This document shows, piece after piece, positions 42,103 through 51,917 of a stretch of 64,000 nt of DNA (position 1 is the first letter of the stretch; each line of letters begins with the position of its first letter). Both the position numbers and the translations under genes were made by a program. A model generated the notes under the pieces. The model worked only from the letters and a program-made list of their open reading frames with translations, was not told where the DNA came from and searched no databases. Source of the DNA: Myxococcota bacterium (GTDB lineage Bacteria > Myxococcota_A > UBA796 > JAFGLY01); assembly GCA_024276675.1 (NCBI GenBank), contig JAJRWT010000017.1:23098-87097 (forward strand), in the 5' to 3' direction.

Positions 42103-43380
42103 TTGAAGAGCAGCTTTGACACTGGACCAGTGATGCCCCATCAGAGGCCGGAACCGGGATCGCCTGGAAGCACGGGCAACGGTTCAGATCTTCGGGCTTC
42201 CAGACAGCACGTTCTCTCGCGGCGCGCCAGGTGGATGCTGGCGGCTATGGCGCTGTCATTGATTTCACTTTTGGTGTTTCGCGCTGTTTTGGCTTTTCGG
42301 GAAAGGCTGTGGCCCGCTCCCATGGAGCACTCCCGGGCACCCTTGGTGGAGGTGGTGCGGCTTCAGCCACAGACTTTCCGCTACACCGTACCCGTTGCGG
42401 GTACTCTGGAGCCCCTGCGATCGGTCGATGTCTTTCCAAAGGTCGAAGGGAGGGTCCTGCGTGTTTTTGTAAAGCTGGGGGATTCCGTGGAAGATGGCGA
42501 TCCCCTGGCCCTCGTGGAGTCCGTCGAGTACGGCATACAGGCGAACCAGGCGAAGGTCGCCATGGAACTTGCGGAGCGGGGCTCTGAACTGGCACGACGC
42601 AGCATGAGTCGCTTGGAGCAGGTGAAGGCGAAGCTGGGCGACCTGGCTACGAGCCAGCAGGAATATGAGCAGGCCCGGATGGATGTGGAGTCTGCAGAGA
42701 GGCAGCGGGATATGGCCAGGTTGCAGTGGGAGTTGGCTCGCAAGATGGTGGACAACGCTACCATCACTTCACCTGTCGCTGGAGTGGTCTCCAGGATCAA
42801 CGCCAGGGAAGGTGGCATGGTTGGGTCAGACTATCCCGCTTTCCATGTGGATGATGTATCCAGCCTGGTAGTACGATGTCAGGTGGGTGCGACCCTTCTT
42901 TCACGTGTGGAGCGCGGTCAGCCGGTTCAACTCGGAGCAGACGGGCTGCCGGGCCTGGAGATCCACGGGCGTGTGGATTCGGTCTCACCTACCCTGGACC
43001 CCTGGACCCGAAGGGCGCCGGTGGAGATCGTCGTCGAGAACCCCGATGGCGACATCACCGGCAACGTATTCGCCAGGGGAAACATAGTGACGGCCACAGA
43101 CGACGCTGCTCTGCTTTTGCCCCTGGGAGCCGTAGATAGAAATGGGCAGGAAGCCAGCGTGCGAGTCGTGCGTGGAGGCGTGCTTGCCACCGTAGTTGTT
43201 ACCGTTTTGGCGCAGTCGGGGGGCTTGCTGGCTGTTGATGGCCTGCAGGAGGACGAGCTGGTTATGCTTCCCGGTACGGAGCATCTCTCTGATGGCGAGC
43301 GAGTCGACATCCTCCAGGTTCAGCTTGGGGACGTCGTCGAGGGACAGCGCCTGGAAGCCGTCTACCATGTGGCTGAGTAG
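42103..43380 (+). CDS. RND efflux membrane fusion protein
   Basis: 425 residues from a TTG start six bases after GGAGGGG; an ATG ten codons on is an alternative with a weaker site. A short cytoplasmic stretch precedes one anchor helix (LAAMALSLISLLVFRAVLAF). The HlyD/AcrA pattern follows: lipoyl half (VPVAGTLEPLRSVDVFPKVE, RVLRVFVKLGDSVEDGDPL), a coiled-coil hairpin (residues ~145-215), the second lipoyl half (ATITSPVAGVVSRINAREGG) and a beta-barrel part (VQLGADGLPGLEIHGRVDSV). It bridges the RND pump to an outer-membrane channel; no TolC-type gene is nearby. Ends in TAG, overlapping the pump gene. Confidence 0.9.
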   Translation: MKSSFDTGPVMPHQRPEPGSPGSTGNGSDLRASRQHVLSRRARWMLAAMALSLISLLVFRAVLAFRERLWPAPMEHSRAPLVEVVRLQPQTFRYTVPVAGTLEPLRSVDVFPKVEGRVLRVFVKLGDSVEDGDPLALVESVEYGIQANQAKVAMELAERGSELARRSMSRLEQVKAKLGDLATSQQEYEQARMDVESAERQRDMARLQWELARKMVDNATITSPVAGVVSRINAREGGMVGSDYPAFHVDDVSSLVVRCQVGATLLSRVERGQPVQLGADGLPGLEIHGRVDSVSPTLDPWTRRAPVEIVVENPDGDITGNVFARGNIVTATDDAALLLPLGAVDRNGQEASVRVVRGGVLATVVVTVLAQSGGLLAVDGLQEDELVMLPGTEHLSDGERVDILQVQLGDVVEGQRLEAVYHVAE

Positions 43381-46300
43381 GGTTTCCGTCCAACGCCCGG
43401 TCTTCATGACCATGGTGGTGACCGTGTTGATGGTTCTTGGGCTAATTGGCCTTTCCAGGATTCCCATCGACCTTTTTCCTGACGTGTCGCTTCCCGTGGT
43501 GACCGTTGTCGTGCCATATCCGGGAGCCAGCCCCGCCCAGGTGGAAGAGGATGTCATTCTCCCCATTGAAGATGCCATCTCAGGTCTCCGTGGGCTGGAG
43601 GACATCTACAGCACAGCCCGTGAATCGGTGGCCGTCGTGGCGGTTGTGTTCGACATGGATGTATCTGTCCAGGATGCATCCAACGATCTGCGGGATCGCG
43701 TGATGGGCTTGCGGGCTACTTTTCCGGAGGGGGTGGATGCCCCCATCCTGCGCAGGGTGGACCCATCGGCAACTCCCGTGATGACCTGGGCGGTGGCTTC
43801 GGAATTGGGCGCCATGGCGACCAGGCAGCTCACGGAGCGCCTGATAAAACCCCACCTGGAGAGACTGGAGGGCGTGGGTGCGGTCAACGTCATTGGTGGC
43901 CAGGAACGTGAAATCAGGGTGGAACTGGATCTACCCAGGCTCGCCGAGCTGCGGATTCCTCTGCAGCAGGTGGTGCAGCTTCTGGGCTATGACACAGCAG
44001 ACATACCCGCCGGTAGCCTGGATTCGGGCCGGTTTCGTTTTGGGGTGAAATCCACCGCTCGCGTCAGCAGCCTGGATGCTCTCGGGTCCATCGTGGTCAG
44101 GGGCTACCCTGAACCGGTCTACCTGCGGGACGTGGCCAGGCTGGTGGACGGTGTTGCCAAGCAGATCTCGTTGGCCCGCGTGGACGGCAGGCGCGCCGTG
44201 ACCTTGGAGGTGGTGAAGCAGAGCGGAGCAAACACCGTGGCGGTCTGTGAGCGGGTGACAGGTCTCATGGAGCAGTTGGACCTGCCCGCCGGGATCACGG
44301 CCCAGCCGGTGATCGACACCTCCGAGATGGCCAGGGACATGTTGCACGAGATGCAGCGGGCTCTCGTGGTGGGGGCCGCCATGGCCATCCTGGTGGTGTA
44401 CTTGTTCATGACCGATTGGCGCTCCACCTTGATTTCGGCGCTGGCGCTGCCCACCTCCATCGTCACCACGTTCTTCTTCATGTGGCTGCTGGGCTTTTCA
44501 TTGAACATGTTGACCCTCGTGGCCATGGCTCTGGCCATCGGAGTGTTGATAGACGATGCCGTCGTGGTTCGCGAGGTGATCTACAGGCACCTGGAGGCCG
44601 GTGAAGATCCGGTGGAGGCATCTTTGAACGGCACCGCCGAAGTGGCGTTGGCAGTGCTGGCAACCACCCTGAGCATCCTGGCAGTCTTCGTACCCGTGGG
44701 TTTCATGGGGGGGTTGGTGGGGCAGTTCTTTTCCGAGTTCGGGCTCACCATCGCCATAGCGGTGTCGGTATCCTTGTTTATTGCTTTCACACTTGATCCG
44801 ATGCTTTCGTCACGTATCAGCAAGGTTGTGTCGCCTGGGCATCGGGGGCCGCTGCCTCGGCACTTGAATGCTGCCATGGCCGCGCTTGACCGGTTCTACC
44901 TGTCCATGCTCTCCTGGGCCCTGGACCACGGAAAGACCGTCGTCGGTGTGGCCTTGCTCATGTTTGCCGTCGCCATGGGCCTGGTGGCAGTGACAGGTTC
45001 GGAGTTCATACCTGCATACGACCGTAGCCAGTTCATGGTGGATATAGATCTGCCGTCATCAAGTTCCCTGTCCTACGCTGAGCAGGTCACCAGGTCGGTT
45101 GAAAACGTGATGGAGGAAGTGGTGGAGGTGCAGCACATCTACTCGGTGGTGGGCCTGGATGGTGCCAGTGATCGAGTGCAGATGAGAGTCGGCACCTTGA
45201 AGAAAAACGAGCGGAAGAGGACAATCTACGAGATCCAGGACGATGTAAGGCAGCGCCTCTCCAGAATCGCGGGGGTCACCGTGGCTGTCAGGGATCCCCC
45301 GATGCTGGAAGGGGCGGAGATGGGTTCGGATATCGACATCGAGATCCGGGGGCATTCTCTTGCCTCCTTGAGAGCGGTGGCGGATCGCGTGAGAACGGGC
45401 CTCGCCGAGATCTCCGGGGCAGTGAACATCCGCACGACGTATCACTCGGGAAGACCGGAGATGCGGTTGCAGGTGGACAGGGAACAGGCCGCACGCGCAG
45501 GGCTGAGCGTTGGCCAGGCGGGCATGGCTCTTCGAATGGCTGTGACGGGAAGCGTAATAGGAAAGTTCCAGCACGATGAAGGGACCAGCGACATCAGGGT
45601 GCTTGCCAGAAAAGAGGACTTGAATCCCGCCACTCTGCTCTCCAGCATTCTTCTCCTGAGCCCTGTACCCCGCCCCGACGATCCCATGGGCCTGGGAACT
45701 CCAATAGCCCTGCAGGATATCGCTCGCGTAGAGTACGAGACGGCGCCCTCCACCATCGAAAGGCATGATCGCCAGCGTTTTCTGCGGGTGAGCTGTGGTC
45801 TGGCGGGGCGTCCGTTGAGCGACGTAGTGGCTGATGTGAAAGACATGTTGCCAGGTATCGGCGCTCCCCAAGATGTGGATCTGGAAATACTCGGAATGGC
45901 GGATACTGCTGAAGAAGCTCTCGGGAACCTCCTCTTCGCCCTGGCGCTGTCCATCGTGTTCGTCTACGCCGTGTTGGCGAGCCAGTTCGAGAGCTTCATT
46001 CACCCCTTCACCATCATGCTGTCCTTGCCCCTGGCCGTGGTGGGCGCCTTCATCACCGTGTTCCTGGCTGGCTGGGCCATCGGCATCATGACCATGCTTG
46101 CAATTATCTTGTTGATGGGCCTGGTAACCAAGAACGCCATTCTCCTTGTGGACAGAGCCAACCAGCTTCGCGCCAGGGGCAGAAGCCCCAGGGAGGCTAT
46201 GTTGGAAGCCGGGCACCTGCGACTTCGCCCCATCCTGATGACTTCCCTGGCCATGATTTTCGGCATGCTTCCGCCTGCAGTTTCACAAGGATCGGGAAGC

Positions 46301-46492
46301 GAGATCAACAGCCGCATGGCGCTGCCCATCATCGGAGGGCTGCTGGCCTCCACCCTTTTGACACTGGTGGTCGTGCCGGTGGTGTATCAATGGGTGGAGG
46401 GGTTGCGAGGGCGTCTTTCCGGCAAGGCCGTCCGGAGCGCCGGAAAGGCCGAAGGACCTGCCCGGTTGGGAGCAGGGGGAGGCGAGACTTGA
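43367..46492 (+). CDS. RND family efflux transporter (HAE-1-like)
   Basis: The ATG overlaps the end of the adaptor gene, giving 1041 residues, the normal RND length. Twelve helices are arranged in two halves with large periplasmic loops. The proton-relay aspartates are present in MALAIGVLIDDAVVVREVIY, and the N-terminal SRVSVQRPVFMTMVVTVLMV and VVPYPGASPAQVEEDVILPIE are family hallmarks. It would export hydrophobic or amphipathic compounds using proton-motive force. Substrates cannot be inferred. Ends in TGA, overlapping the TTG start of the TetR gene. Confidence 0.95.
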   Translation: MWLSRVSVQRPVFMTMVVTVLMVLGLIGLSRIPIDLFPDVSLPVVTVVVPYPGASPAQVEEDVILPIEDAISGLRGLEDIYSTARESVAVVAVVFDMDVSVQDASNDLRDRVMGLRATFPEGVDAPILRRVDPSATPVMTWAVASELGAMATRQLTERLIKPHLERLEGVGAVNVIGGQEREIRVELDLPRLAELRIPLQQVVQLLGYDTADIPAGSLDSGRFRFGVKSTARVSSLDALGSIVVRGYPEPVYLRDVARLVDGVAKQISLARVDGRRAVTLEVVKQSGANTVAVCERVTGLMEQLDLPAGITAQPVIDTSEMARDMLHEMQRALVVGAAMAILVVYLFMTDWRSTLISALALPTSIVTTFFFMWLLGFSLNMLTLVAMALAIGVLIDDAVVVREVIYRHLEAGEDPVEASLNGTAEVALAVLATTLSILAVFVPVGFMGGLVGQFFSEFGLTIAIAVSVSLFIAFTLDPMLSSRISKVVSPGHRGPLPRHLNAAMAALDRFYLSMLSWALDHGKTVVGVALLMFAVAMGLVAVTGSEFIPAYDRSQFMVDIDLPSSSSLSYAEQVTRSVENVMEEVVEVQHIYSVVGLDGASDRVQMRVGTLKKNERKRTIYEIQDDVRQRLSRIAGVTVAVRDPPMLEGAEMGSDIDIEIRGHSLASLRAVADRVRTGLAEISGAVNIRTTYHSGRPEMRLQVDREQAARAGLSVGQAGMALRMAVTGSVIGKFQHDEGTSDIRVLARKEDLNPATLLSSILLLSPVPRPDDPMGLGTPIALQDIARVEYETAPSTIERHDRQRFLRVSCGLAGRPLSDVVADVKDMLPGIGAPQDVDLEILGMADTAEEALGNLLFALALSIVFVYAVLASQFESFIHPFTIMLSLPLAVVGAFITVFLAGWAIGIMTMLAIILLMGLVTKNAILLVDRANQLRARGRSPREAMLEAGHLRLRPILMTSLAMIFGMLPPAVSQGSGSEINSRMALPIIGGLLASTLLTLVVVPVVYQWVEGLRGRLSGKAVRSAGKAEGPARLGAGGGET

Positions 46493-47070
46493 GAGCCAGG
46501 GAACAAAGGAGAGCACAACTTCTGGATGCGGCCATGAAGGCAGTCATCCGTTTCGGATATCGCAAGACCACCGTGGACGACATTGCCAGGCAGGCAGGTG
46601 TTACCCGGGCGACAATCTACAACTACTTCCCTGGAAAAGATCAGATTTTCACGGCACTGGTGGAGAGAGAGATCAAGACCTTGCGTTGCGCCATATGGAA
46701 AGAGGTGGATCCCATGGATCCACCACAGCGGCGTCTGGAGTGCTTCGTCCGGGCCAGGTACCGCCAACTCCGCAGACTCAAGGAACTGTACTCCGTGGTG
46801 CTTGATGTCGGACGGGACCTCATGTTGATGGTTCCTGGTCTCTTGCAGGACTTTGAGCGGCAGCAGCAGGAATTCCTGGCGGATCTGCTTCGGGAGGGAG
46901 TGGAATCGAAAATATTTTCACCCACGGACGTCGACTTGTTGGCGGCGGCCCTGCTGGCTGCCTTGAGGGGCATGGACGAAGCGTTCATGTTCGAGGACAG
47001 GGAAATGCTGGCCCGAGGGGCGGAGATTCTGGTGTCCACGCTTGTCAAGGGTTTGAGAGTGCCCACTTGA
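46489..47070 (+). CDS. TetR family transcriptional regulator
   Basis: The TTG at 46489 overlaps the pump stop and follows GGAGG, giving 193 residues. The N-terminal TetR HTH is clear (QLLDAAMKAVIRFGYRKTTVDDIARQAGVTRATIYNYFPGKDQIF). The rest is a helical ligand-binding domain. Its position as the last gene of the adaptor-pump operon suggests it represses this operon and is relieved by pump substrates. Ends in TGA. Confidence 0.93.
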   Translation: MRAREQRRAQLLDAAMKAVIRFGYRKTTVDDIARQAGVTRATIYNYFPGKDQIFTALVEREIKTLRCAIWKEVDPMDPPQRRLECFVRARYRQLRRLKELYSVVLDVGRDLMLMVPGLLQDFERQQQEFLADLLREGVESKIFSPTDVDLLAAALLAALRGMDEAFMFEDREMLARGAEILVSTLVKGLRVPT

Positions 47071-47250
47071 CAGGGGCGATAATCGCTCCGTAACGGCCAT
47101 GATCATCGTTTCAGCCAGTTTTCAAGAAGCGCCTTTCAGAAGATCCTCAATAAAGAGTAGTACTGGAGATCCTTCTTGAAGCTGCCTTGTCAGCAAGCCG
47201 GCTCTGCTGGCCGGAACCATGCCCCGGATCTCCAGGGCCAGGGAGGATTC

Positions 47251-48219
47251 ATGAGCTTCGATAGCATACCTCACCCGGAGTTGCTCATCTTCATCATGGC
47301 GGCGCTCTGTGGGGCCTGTTCAAACGACCGGCAAACCGGGAATGTGGCCGACTCCGGCTCCGACACCGGGCAGATGGACGATGAGCCTGATCCGGCTTTT
47401 TTGTTTTCCTTCGCGGTGTTGGCAGATACCCACATCTACGGAAATGCGGAAAACGAGATCAGGTTGGCAGCCGCGGTGGACTGGATCAACTCCAACGTAG
47501 CGGAGAGAGCGCTGGAGCTGGTCCTGGTGGTGGGAGACATCACCTGGAGCGAGGAAGGCGAAACCGCCCTGGGGTTGTTGGACCCTTTGATAGTGCCATA
47601 CGTGCCCATCATTGGTGACAACGAGATCCAGAGCGCTGAGGAACAAGCATTCTACGAGACCTTCGAGCCACAATACCAGTACCTGGCGGGAGTACTGGAC
47701 GATTGGAAGATGGCGCCTGTCCCAGTGTGGAATCCGGAAGAGAAGAAGGAGAGCTACTTCATCAACCTCGTGTTTGAATTCGGAGGCCTGCATTTCATGG
47801 CGCTGGACTGGTGTGCCAGGGTGGACGACGAACTCTTTGGTGAATTGGCGGATTTACACGATTTCGAAGGTGGAACCTGGCAGTGGTTCCAGCAGGAATT
47901 GGCTGCTGCCGACCACGAGGCACAGGAGAGCATTGTCATGTTTTCCCATCTCCCCATGCACCTGGGAACCTTCTTTGTGGACGAGATGGAGACCATCGAA
48001 AACTTCACGAACCAGTATGCCGACAGCTTGTTCGCCGACTTTGCAGGGCACTACCACACAAACTTCGAAGAAACCCTGGAAGACGGTGGTTACGAGTTGT
48101 TTGTCACCGATGCCACGTGGGACGACGAGGATACCATCCGCGTGGTGGATGTGTACGGCGACGGCCTCCGTTTCAGCTTCCAACAGGAGTTGGTCGTCGT
48201 CCCCTGGGACCAGGAGTGA
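47251..48219 (+). CDS. metallophosphoesterase lipoprotein
   Basis: 322 residues from an ATG with GGAGG upstream. The signal has a short hydrophobic part (LLIFIMAALCGAC) ending in a lipobox Cys, then an acidic/Thr/Gly linker (ADSGSDTGQMDDEPDP). The calcineurin-like domain has all metal motifs: LADTHIYG, VVGDITW, IIGDNEIQ, MFSHLPMH and GHYHTN. It probably acts as an outer-membrane or periplasmic phosphoesterase. Substrate unknown. The Asp/Gly-rich linker resembles those of other lipoproteins in this window. Ends in TGA. Confidence 0.85.
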   Translation: MSFDSIPHPELLIFIMAALCGACSNDRQTGNVADSGSDTGQMDDEPDPAFLFSFAVLADTHIYGNAENEIRLAAAVDWINSNVAERALELVLVVGDITWSEEGETALGLLDPLIVPYVPIIGDNEIQSAEEQAFYETFEPQYQYLAGVLDDWKMAPVPVWNPEEKKESYFINLVFEFGGLHFMALDWCARVDDELFGELADLHDFEGGTWQWFQQELAAADHEAQESIVMFSHLPMHLGTFFVDEMETIENFTNQYADSLFADFAGHYHTNFEETLEDGGYELFVTDATWDDEDTIRVVDVYGDGLRFSFQQELVVVPWDQE

Positions 48220-48252
48220 TAGACCTTCCTGTGCTGTCGGCAGGAGGAGAAC

Positions 48253-48474
48253 ATGATTCGTAGATCAGGAAAAACCAGGGGGTCACGCAGGACTCCGGTG
48301 ACGGACTTCGAATGTGTATGCTGCAGAGCTGCCTTCAGGTTCTGCTGGAGTTGCCGTTGCGGGTTCCAGATCTGCCAGGCCTGTATGCTGGAGAACAGGT
48401 GGGGCCTTACATGCAACAACATCGACTGGCAGTGCCCTGACTGCGGAACCTGGAATGGCTATGGTAACCAGTAG
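48253..48474 (+). CDS. small Cys-rich (zinc-ribbon-like) protein
   Basis: 73 residues with a GGAGG-type site just upstream of the ATG. The sequence is highly cysteine-rich (11 Cys), with FECVCCRAAF, FCWSCRCGF, ICQACM and QCPDCG forming several CxxC knuckles that could bind two or more zinc ions. The N-terminus is basic (RRSGKTRGSRRTP). The spacing does not match a family I can name. It is convergent with the aldolase gene. Ends in TAG. Confidence 0.6.
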   Translation: MIRRSGKTRGSRRTPVTDFECVCCRAAFRFCWSCRCGFQICQACMLENRWGLTCNNIDWQCPDCGTWNGYGNQ

Positions 48475-48505
48475 GGCAGATCTCGTGTTCCCGAGCGGGC
48501 CGTTC

Positions 48506-49795
48506 TCAGTCGTCGAAGTCGCCTTGCGGCCCCTTGTCGGGATTGATGAGCCTTCCCTTCTTGCGGATCTTTTCTTCAGTCCATTCGGCGGGATCCTCAG
48601 TTCTGCCGACCAGGTGGGGAAGTTCGTATGAGCCTGCCTCCAGCAGGGCCTCCAGGGCCAGCGGAGCCGAATCGCCGGCCTCGAAGACATTGGTAAGCAG
48701 GTTGTGGACGAACTCTTCAACGGCAGCTTCCATGCGTGCGCGTACCGGAGATGGTTGGGCCATGATGGCGTTGTCGAATGGCAGACAGAGCTTCTTGATG
48801 TTGCCACCCTCGAGTCCCGCGGTGGCGGCATACGAGAGCATTTCATTCCACAGTGAATCCAGAAGTCCTTCGCCAGGTACCTTTACCAGGCGCCCATGTT
48901 CGTCCAGTTCGGCGTTGCCGTAGTCGTTCACCTTTACACCCCAGGAGATCATCTGCAGGGCGGTGGCCACGTTTGCCTTGGTCGTGTTGGTTTCCCTGGC
49001 GATGGTCTTCAAGCGCGTGGTGCTGTTGCCGGAGGTTCCGTGTTGCGCACCAGAAACACAGTATTGTTCAATGGCCTGGTGTATCTTCTTGGTGAGTTCG
49101 ATCTGGATGCCCTGATCGGCAGTCTGTATTCCGTGGGCCGTGCCGTTGTTGAGCGCGATCCAGTCTGGAAAGATGCCGTGGGCGTTGAGGCCCTGGATGA
49201 GGAAGAGTGCTTCTTCAGGTGTGGAGAGCCCTTCCTTGCCTTTGATCTCGCCCACTTCGGTTTCCAATCCTGCCCAGGATGGGACGATACCGGACAGTTC
49301 CAGGCTGGCGAGGAGGTTTTCATGGTCGGGAAGGTGCGAGGCATCGATGGCAATGGAGGTCACGCCCGCTTCGAACATCGTGGGGATTTCTGTTCGGGCC
49401 TGGGAGATGTCGGCGGCATTTTTGATGCCATAGTGGTCGGCGTGTATGGCTACGGGGACGGTGATGTGCAGTTCGTTGCAGATGGCGTCCACGGTGCGGG
49501 CCAGGTTCCAGTAGTTGGTAGCCGTATAGGCGTTCCTTCCACCCTCGGACTTGGCGATTTCTATGATGATTGCGGCGTTGGCGCGCTGTGCGGCTTTGAG
49601 GGTTCCTCGTACCACCATCTGGTTTCGGGCGTTGGCCGCGATGGTCATGGCCCGGCCCTTTTTCCTGAGTGCTCTATCGATTACCCTTCCGCTGACTATC
49701 AAGGCCTGGGAGTTGGGGAAGAGGCGAGCGATGTTGGGGGGACGTCCAATTGCCAGGGCTTTCACGAAATCCGGGGAGTTTGCTTGAATGAACAT
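48506..49795 (-). CDS. class II fructose-bisphosphate aldolase-like protein
   Basis: A 429-residue protein, longer than the usual ~300-350 residues. The class II aldolase fold is shown by VAIHADHYG (metal/catalytic), GLETEVGEIKGKEG, and GAQHGTSGNS (His metal ligand with phosphate loop), and later NYWNLARTV. The extra length lies mainly at the N-terminus and in a C-terminal ~100-residue tail (ALEALLEAGSYELPHLVGRTED). It would cleave or form ketose bisphosphates in glycolysis/gluconeogenesis with Zn or another divalent ion. The ATG has GGAG close by. Divergent from the SUMF1-domain gene. Ends in TGA. Confidence 0.88.
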   Translation of the reverse strand: MFIQANSPDFVKALAIGRPPNIARLFPNSQALIVSGRVIDRALRKKGRAMTIAANARNQMVVRGTLKAAQRANAAIIIEIAKSEGGRNAYTATNYWNLARTVDAICNELHITVPVAIHADHYGIKNAADISQARTEIPTMFEAGVTSIAIDASHLPDHENLLASLELSGIVPSWAGLETEVGEIKGKEGLSTPEEALFLIQGLNAHGIFPDWIALNNGTAHGIQTADQGIQIELTKKIHQAIEQYCVSGAQHGTSGNSTTRLKTIARETNTTKANVATALQMISWGVKVNDYGNAELDEHGRLVKVPGEGLLDSLWNEMLSYAATAGLEGGNIKKLCLPFDNAIMAQPSPVRARMEAAVEEFVHNLLTNVFEAGDSAPLALEALLEAGSYELPHLVGRTEDPAEWTEEKIRKKGRLINPDKGPQGDFDD

Positions 49796-49871
49796 GTTTG
49801 CTCCTGCAATCCAGAATCGAGTTCAGGTCGTGTCAGGTGTGGTGGCCAGGTACAGGAAGGTAACATCTAGC

Positions 49872-51917
49872 ATGGTGCAGATTCCAAGGCATTTTTGTTT
49901 GCTGCCAGTGTTGACTGCCGCCATCTTGTTGTCCTGTGCCGGGCAGGAACCCGGCGAGGATTCCCAACTGGGCCACAACCTGGTTTTCGGTTCTCCCAGG
50001 GCCCAGTGGGTGCAACGCCTGCCCGAGAGTCGGCCCAGCCGGCCTCCGGAGGTCATCGTCACCACTGCGTGCTTCCAACCGGAGGTTCTGTCGGAATCTC
50101 TGTTGGGCGCATCGTCCCTTGCAGGAATGATAGCCTTGTTGGTAGTACAACGTCGCCGTTTCCAACGGCGACGTGGCCGGAGCCACCATGGAGTCAGGGC
50201 GGTGTGGCCCTGGAAGATCTGGTTGGCCATCGGTGCTTGCGCGGCCATGGCGGGGGCCTGGAGCAGCTCTGCGGGCAGCGGAATCATTCGCAGGGCCGTC
50301 GTCCCGGAAATCGGCAGCTCCGCTGGCATACCATGGGTCTTGGAGCAGGGCGACGATGATTCCTTCATGTTGCGACTCTTCTACGACGGGCTTTGGTGGA
50401 GCCGGGCGCTTCCAGCCAGGTCCATGGCCGTGGCACGCCCCACTACGGGAACTTCTTCGGAAATAACGTGTAGCGGGAAAGGGTCGGGGATCCGTGAACT
50501 GCATTGCAGCAGGTGCTCATTTTCCAGCCCAACTCCCGGAGCAGGCCGAATTGCCCTGCTGAACGCCAACCAGAACGCCCCGGAGGCAATCTCCTTCGGC
50601 CAGCTCCTCATGGACCTGGGAGCTGTGGAGACGGTGAGCATCGGTAACATGCAGGATCTTCTCCTGAAACGGATACCAGCACCTGGACTGCTCACGCTGC
50701 TTTTTACGGAGCATCCCGAAGAGATCTCCCTCCAGGAACTCACCTCGTTCCAGGAGCCAGCCCACGGGCAGTACCTTCTGGAGGAGAGGGTCGACCCGGA
50801 CAGCGATTACCTGCTTGCCTGCATCGTACCGGTATCCGACTGGAGCAGCATGTCGGCCCGGGTCAGCGCTTCCCCTGGCAGGCGCCTGGATGAGCTGTGG
50901 CCGGGCCTGTCGTGCCTGGGCGACCTGCCGCGAACCGTGTTCGCATCGGACGAGTGCCTGGACTGTATCGCTTGTCGTGCTGGGCCTTGCCGGAGCCTCT
51001 TTGTGAGTGAGCCTCCATACACGGCTCTTGCAGGCGAGGCGCCCATGCAGTTCCAGGCATTGGGGTGCAGCAGCTTCCAGATGGGCAGCCCTCCGGGCGA
51101 ACCGGGTCGAGAGATGGACGAGGGGCCAGTGCACACCGTCAGGCTGTCACCCTTCATGGTCTCCATCACCGAGGTGACACAGGCCCAGTGGGAAGCGGTT
51201 ATGGGCGGCAACCCTTCTGCGATGCGTTCACCAAATCGCCCGGTGGAGATGGTGAGCTGGTGTGATGCTCTTCGTTTCGCCAACAGGCTCTCTTTGCTGG
51301 AGGGATTGCAAACAGCCTATGAAATGGACGAGAGCTGTGAAGGGCATGGCAGCGTGGCCTGGGATCGTGGCGCAGATGGTTTTCGGTTGCTCACCGAGGC
51401 CGAATGGGAGATGGCGACCAGGGCCGGCACCCGGGGCCCATATTGGAGTGGAAACGATTCGCAGGCGTTGCAGCGCGCCGGGTTCTGCCACCTGGGACTG
51501 GAGCAACAGGCCAGCCTGGGATCGGTGGCTTCTCTTTCACCCAATCCTCTGGGATTGTTCGATGTGCACGGTGGAGTCTACGAGTGGGTATGGGACTACT
51601 ATACCGATACCTACGAATCCGAGGCCCTGGACGACCCCACAGGTCCATCGCAGGGTAGATACCGGGTGCTTCGGGGAGGATCCTGGAGAGACGGCATCCG
51701 GGATTGTCGGTCCGCCGCACGGAATGCGGCCCATCCAGCGTACTCCGACAACACCATAGGCTTGCGCATCGCCAGGAACTGGTACGGGGTCCGCGAGCCA
51801 TCGGGCCATCCGGGAACAGGTGGCAGCAGTACCTGGTCACCCATTCCTCGCAAGGACGACTCCACGGTGCAGTCCCCGCAACAGGGGCAGGATGGGGCCC
51901 TGGGAGGACTGCTGTGA
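49872..51917 (+). CDS. lipoprotein/membrane protein with C-terminal SUMF1-like domain
   Basis: 681 residues from the ATG at 49872. The N-terminus is a lipoprotein-type signal (CLLPVLTAAILLSC). Two later hydrophobic segments (SSLAGMIALLVV and WLAIGACAAMAGAW) may anchor it further. Residues ~410-640 form a formylglycine-generating enzyme/SUMF1-type domain (MQFQALGCSSFQMGSPPGEPGRE, VEMVSWCDALRFANRLS, LTEAEWEMATRAG, YRVLRGGSWRDG). Only one cysteine sits in the C-terminal GGSW-loop region, so the two-Cys centre of true formylglycine-generating enzymes looks absent. It may be a structural or binding domain. TGA overlaps the next GTG. Confidence 0.78.
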   Translation: MVQIPRHFCLLPVLTAAILLSCAGQEPGEDSQLGHNLVFGSPRAQWVQRLPESRPSRPPEVIVTTACFQPEVLSESLLGASSLAGMIALLVVQRRRFQRRRGRSHHGVRAVWPWKIWLAIGACAAMAGAWSSSAGSGIIRRAVVPEIGSSAGIPWVLEQGDDDSFMLRLFYDGLWWSRALPARSMAVARPTTGTSSEITCSGKGSGIRELHCSRCSFSSPTPGAGRIALLNANQNAPEAISFGQLLMDLGAVETVSIGNMQDLLLKRIPAPGLLTLLFTEHPEEISLQELTSFQEPAHGQYLLEERVDPDSDYLLACIVPVSDWSSMSARVSASPGRRLDELWPGLSCLGDLPRTVFASDECLDCIACRAGPCRSLFVSEPPYTALAGEAPMQFQALGCSSFQMGSPPGEPGREMDEGPVHTVRLSPFMVSITEVTQAQWEAVMGGNPSAMRSPNRPVEMVSWCDALRFANRLSLLEGLQTAYEMDESCEGHGSVAWDRGADGFRLLTEAEWEMATRAGTRGPYWSGNDSQALQRAGFCHLGLEQQASLGSVASLSPNPLGLFDVHGGVYEWVWDYYTDTYESEALDDPTGPSQGRYRVLRGGSWRDGIRDCRSAARNAAHPAYSDNTIGLRIARNWYGVREPSGHPGTGGSSTWSPIPRKDDSTVQSPQQGQDGALGGLL

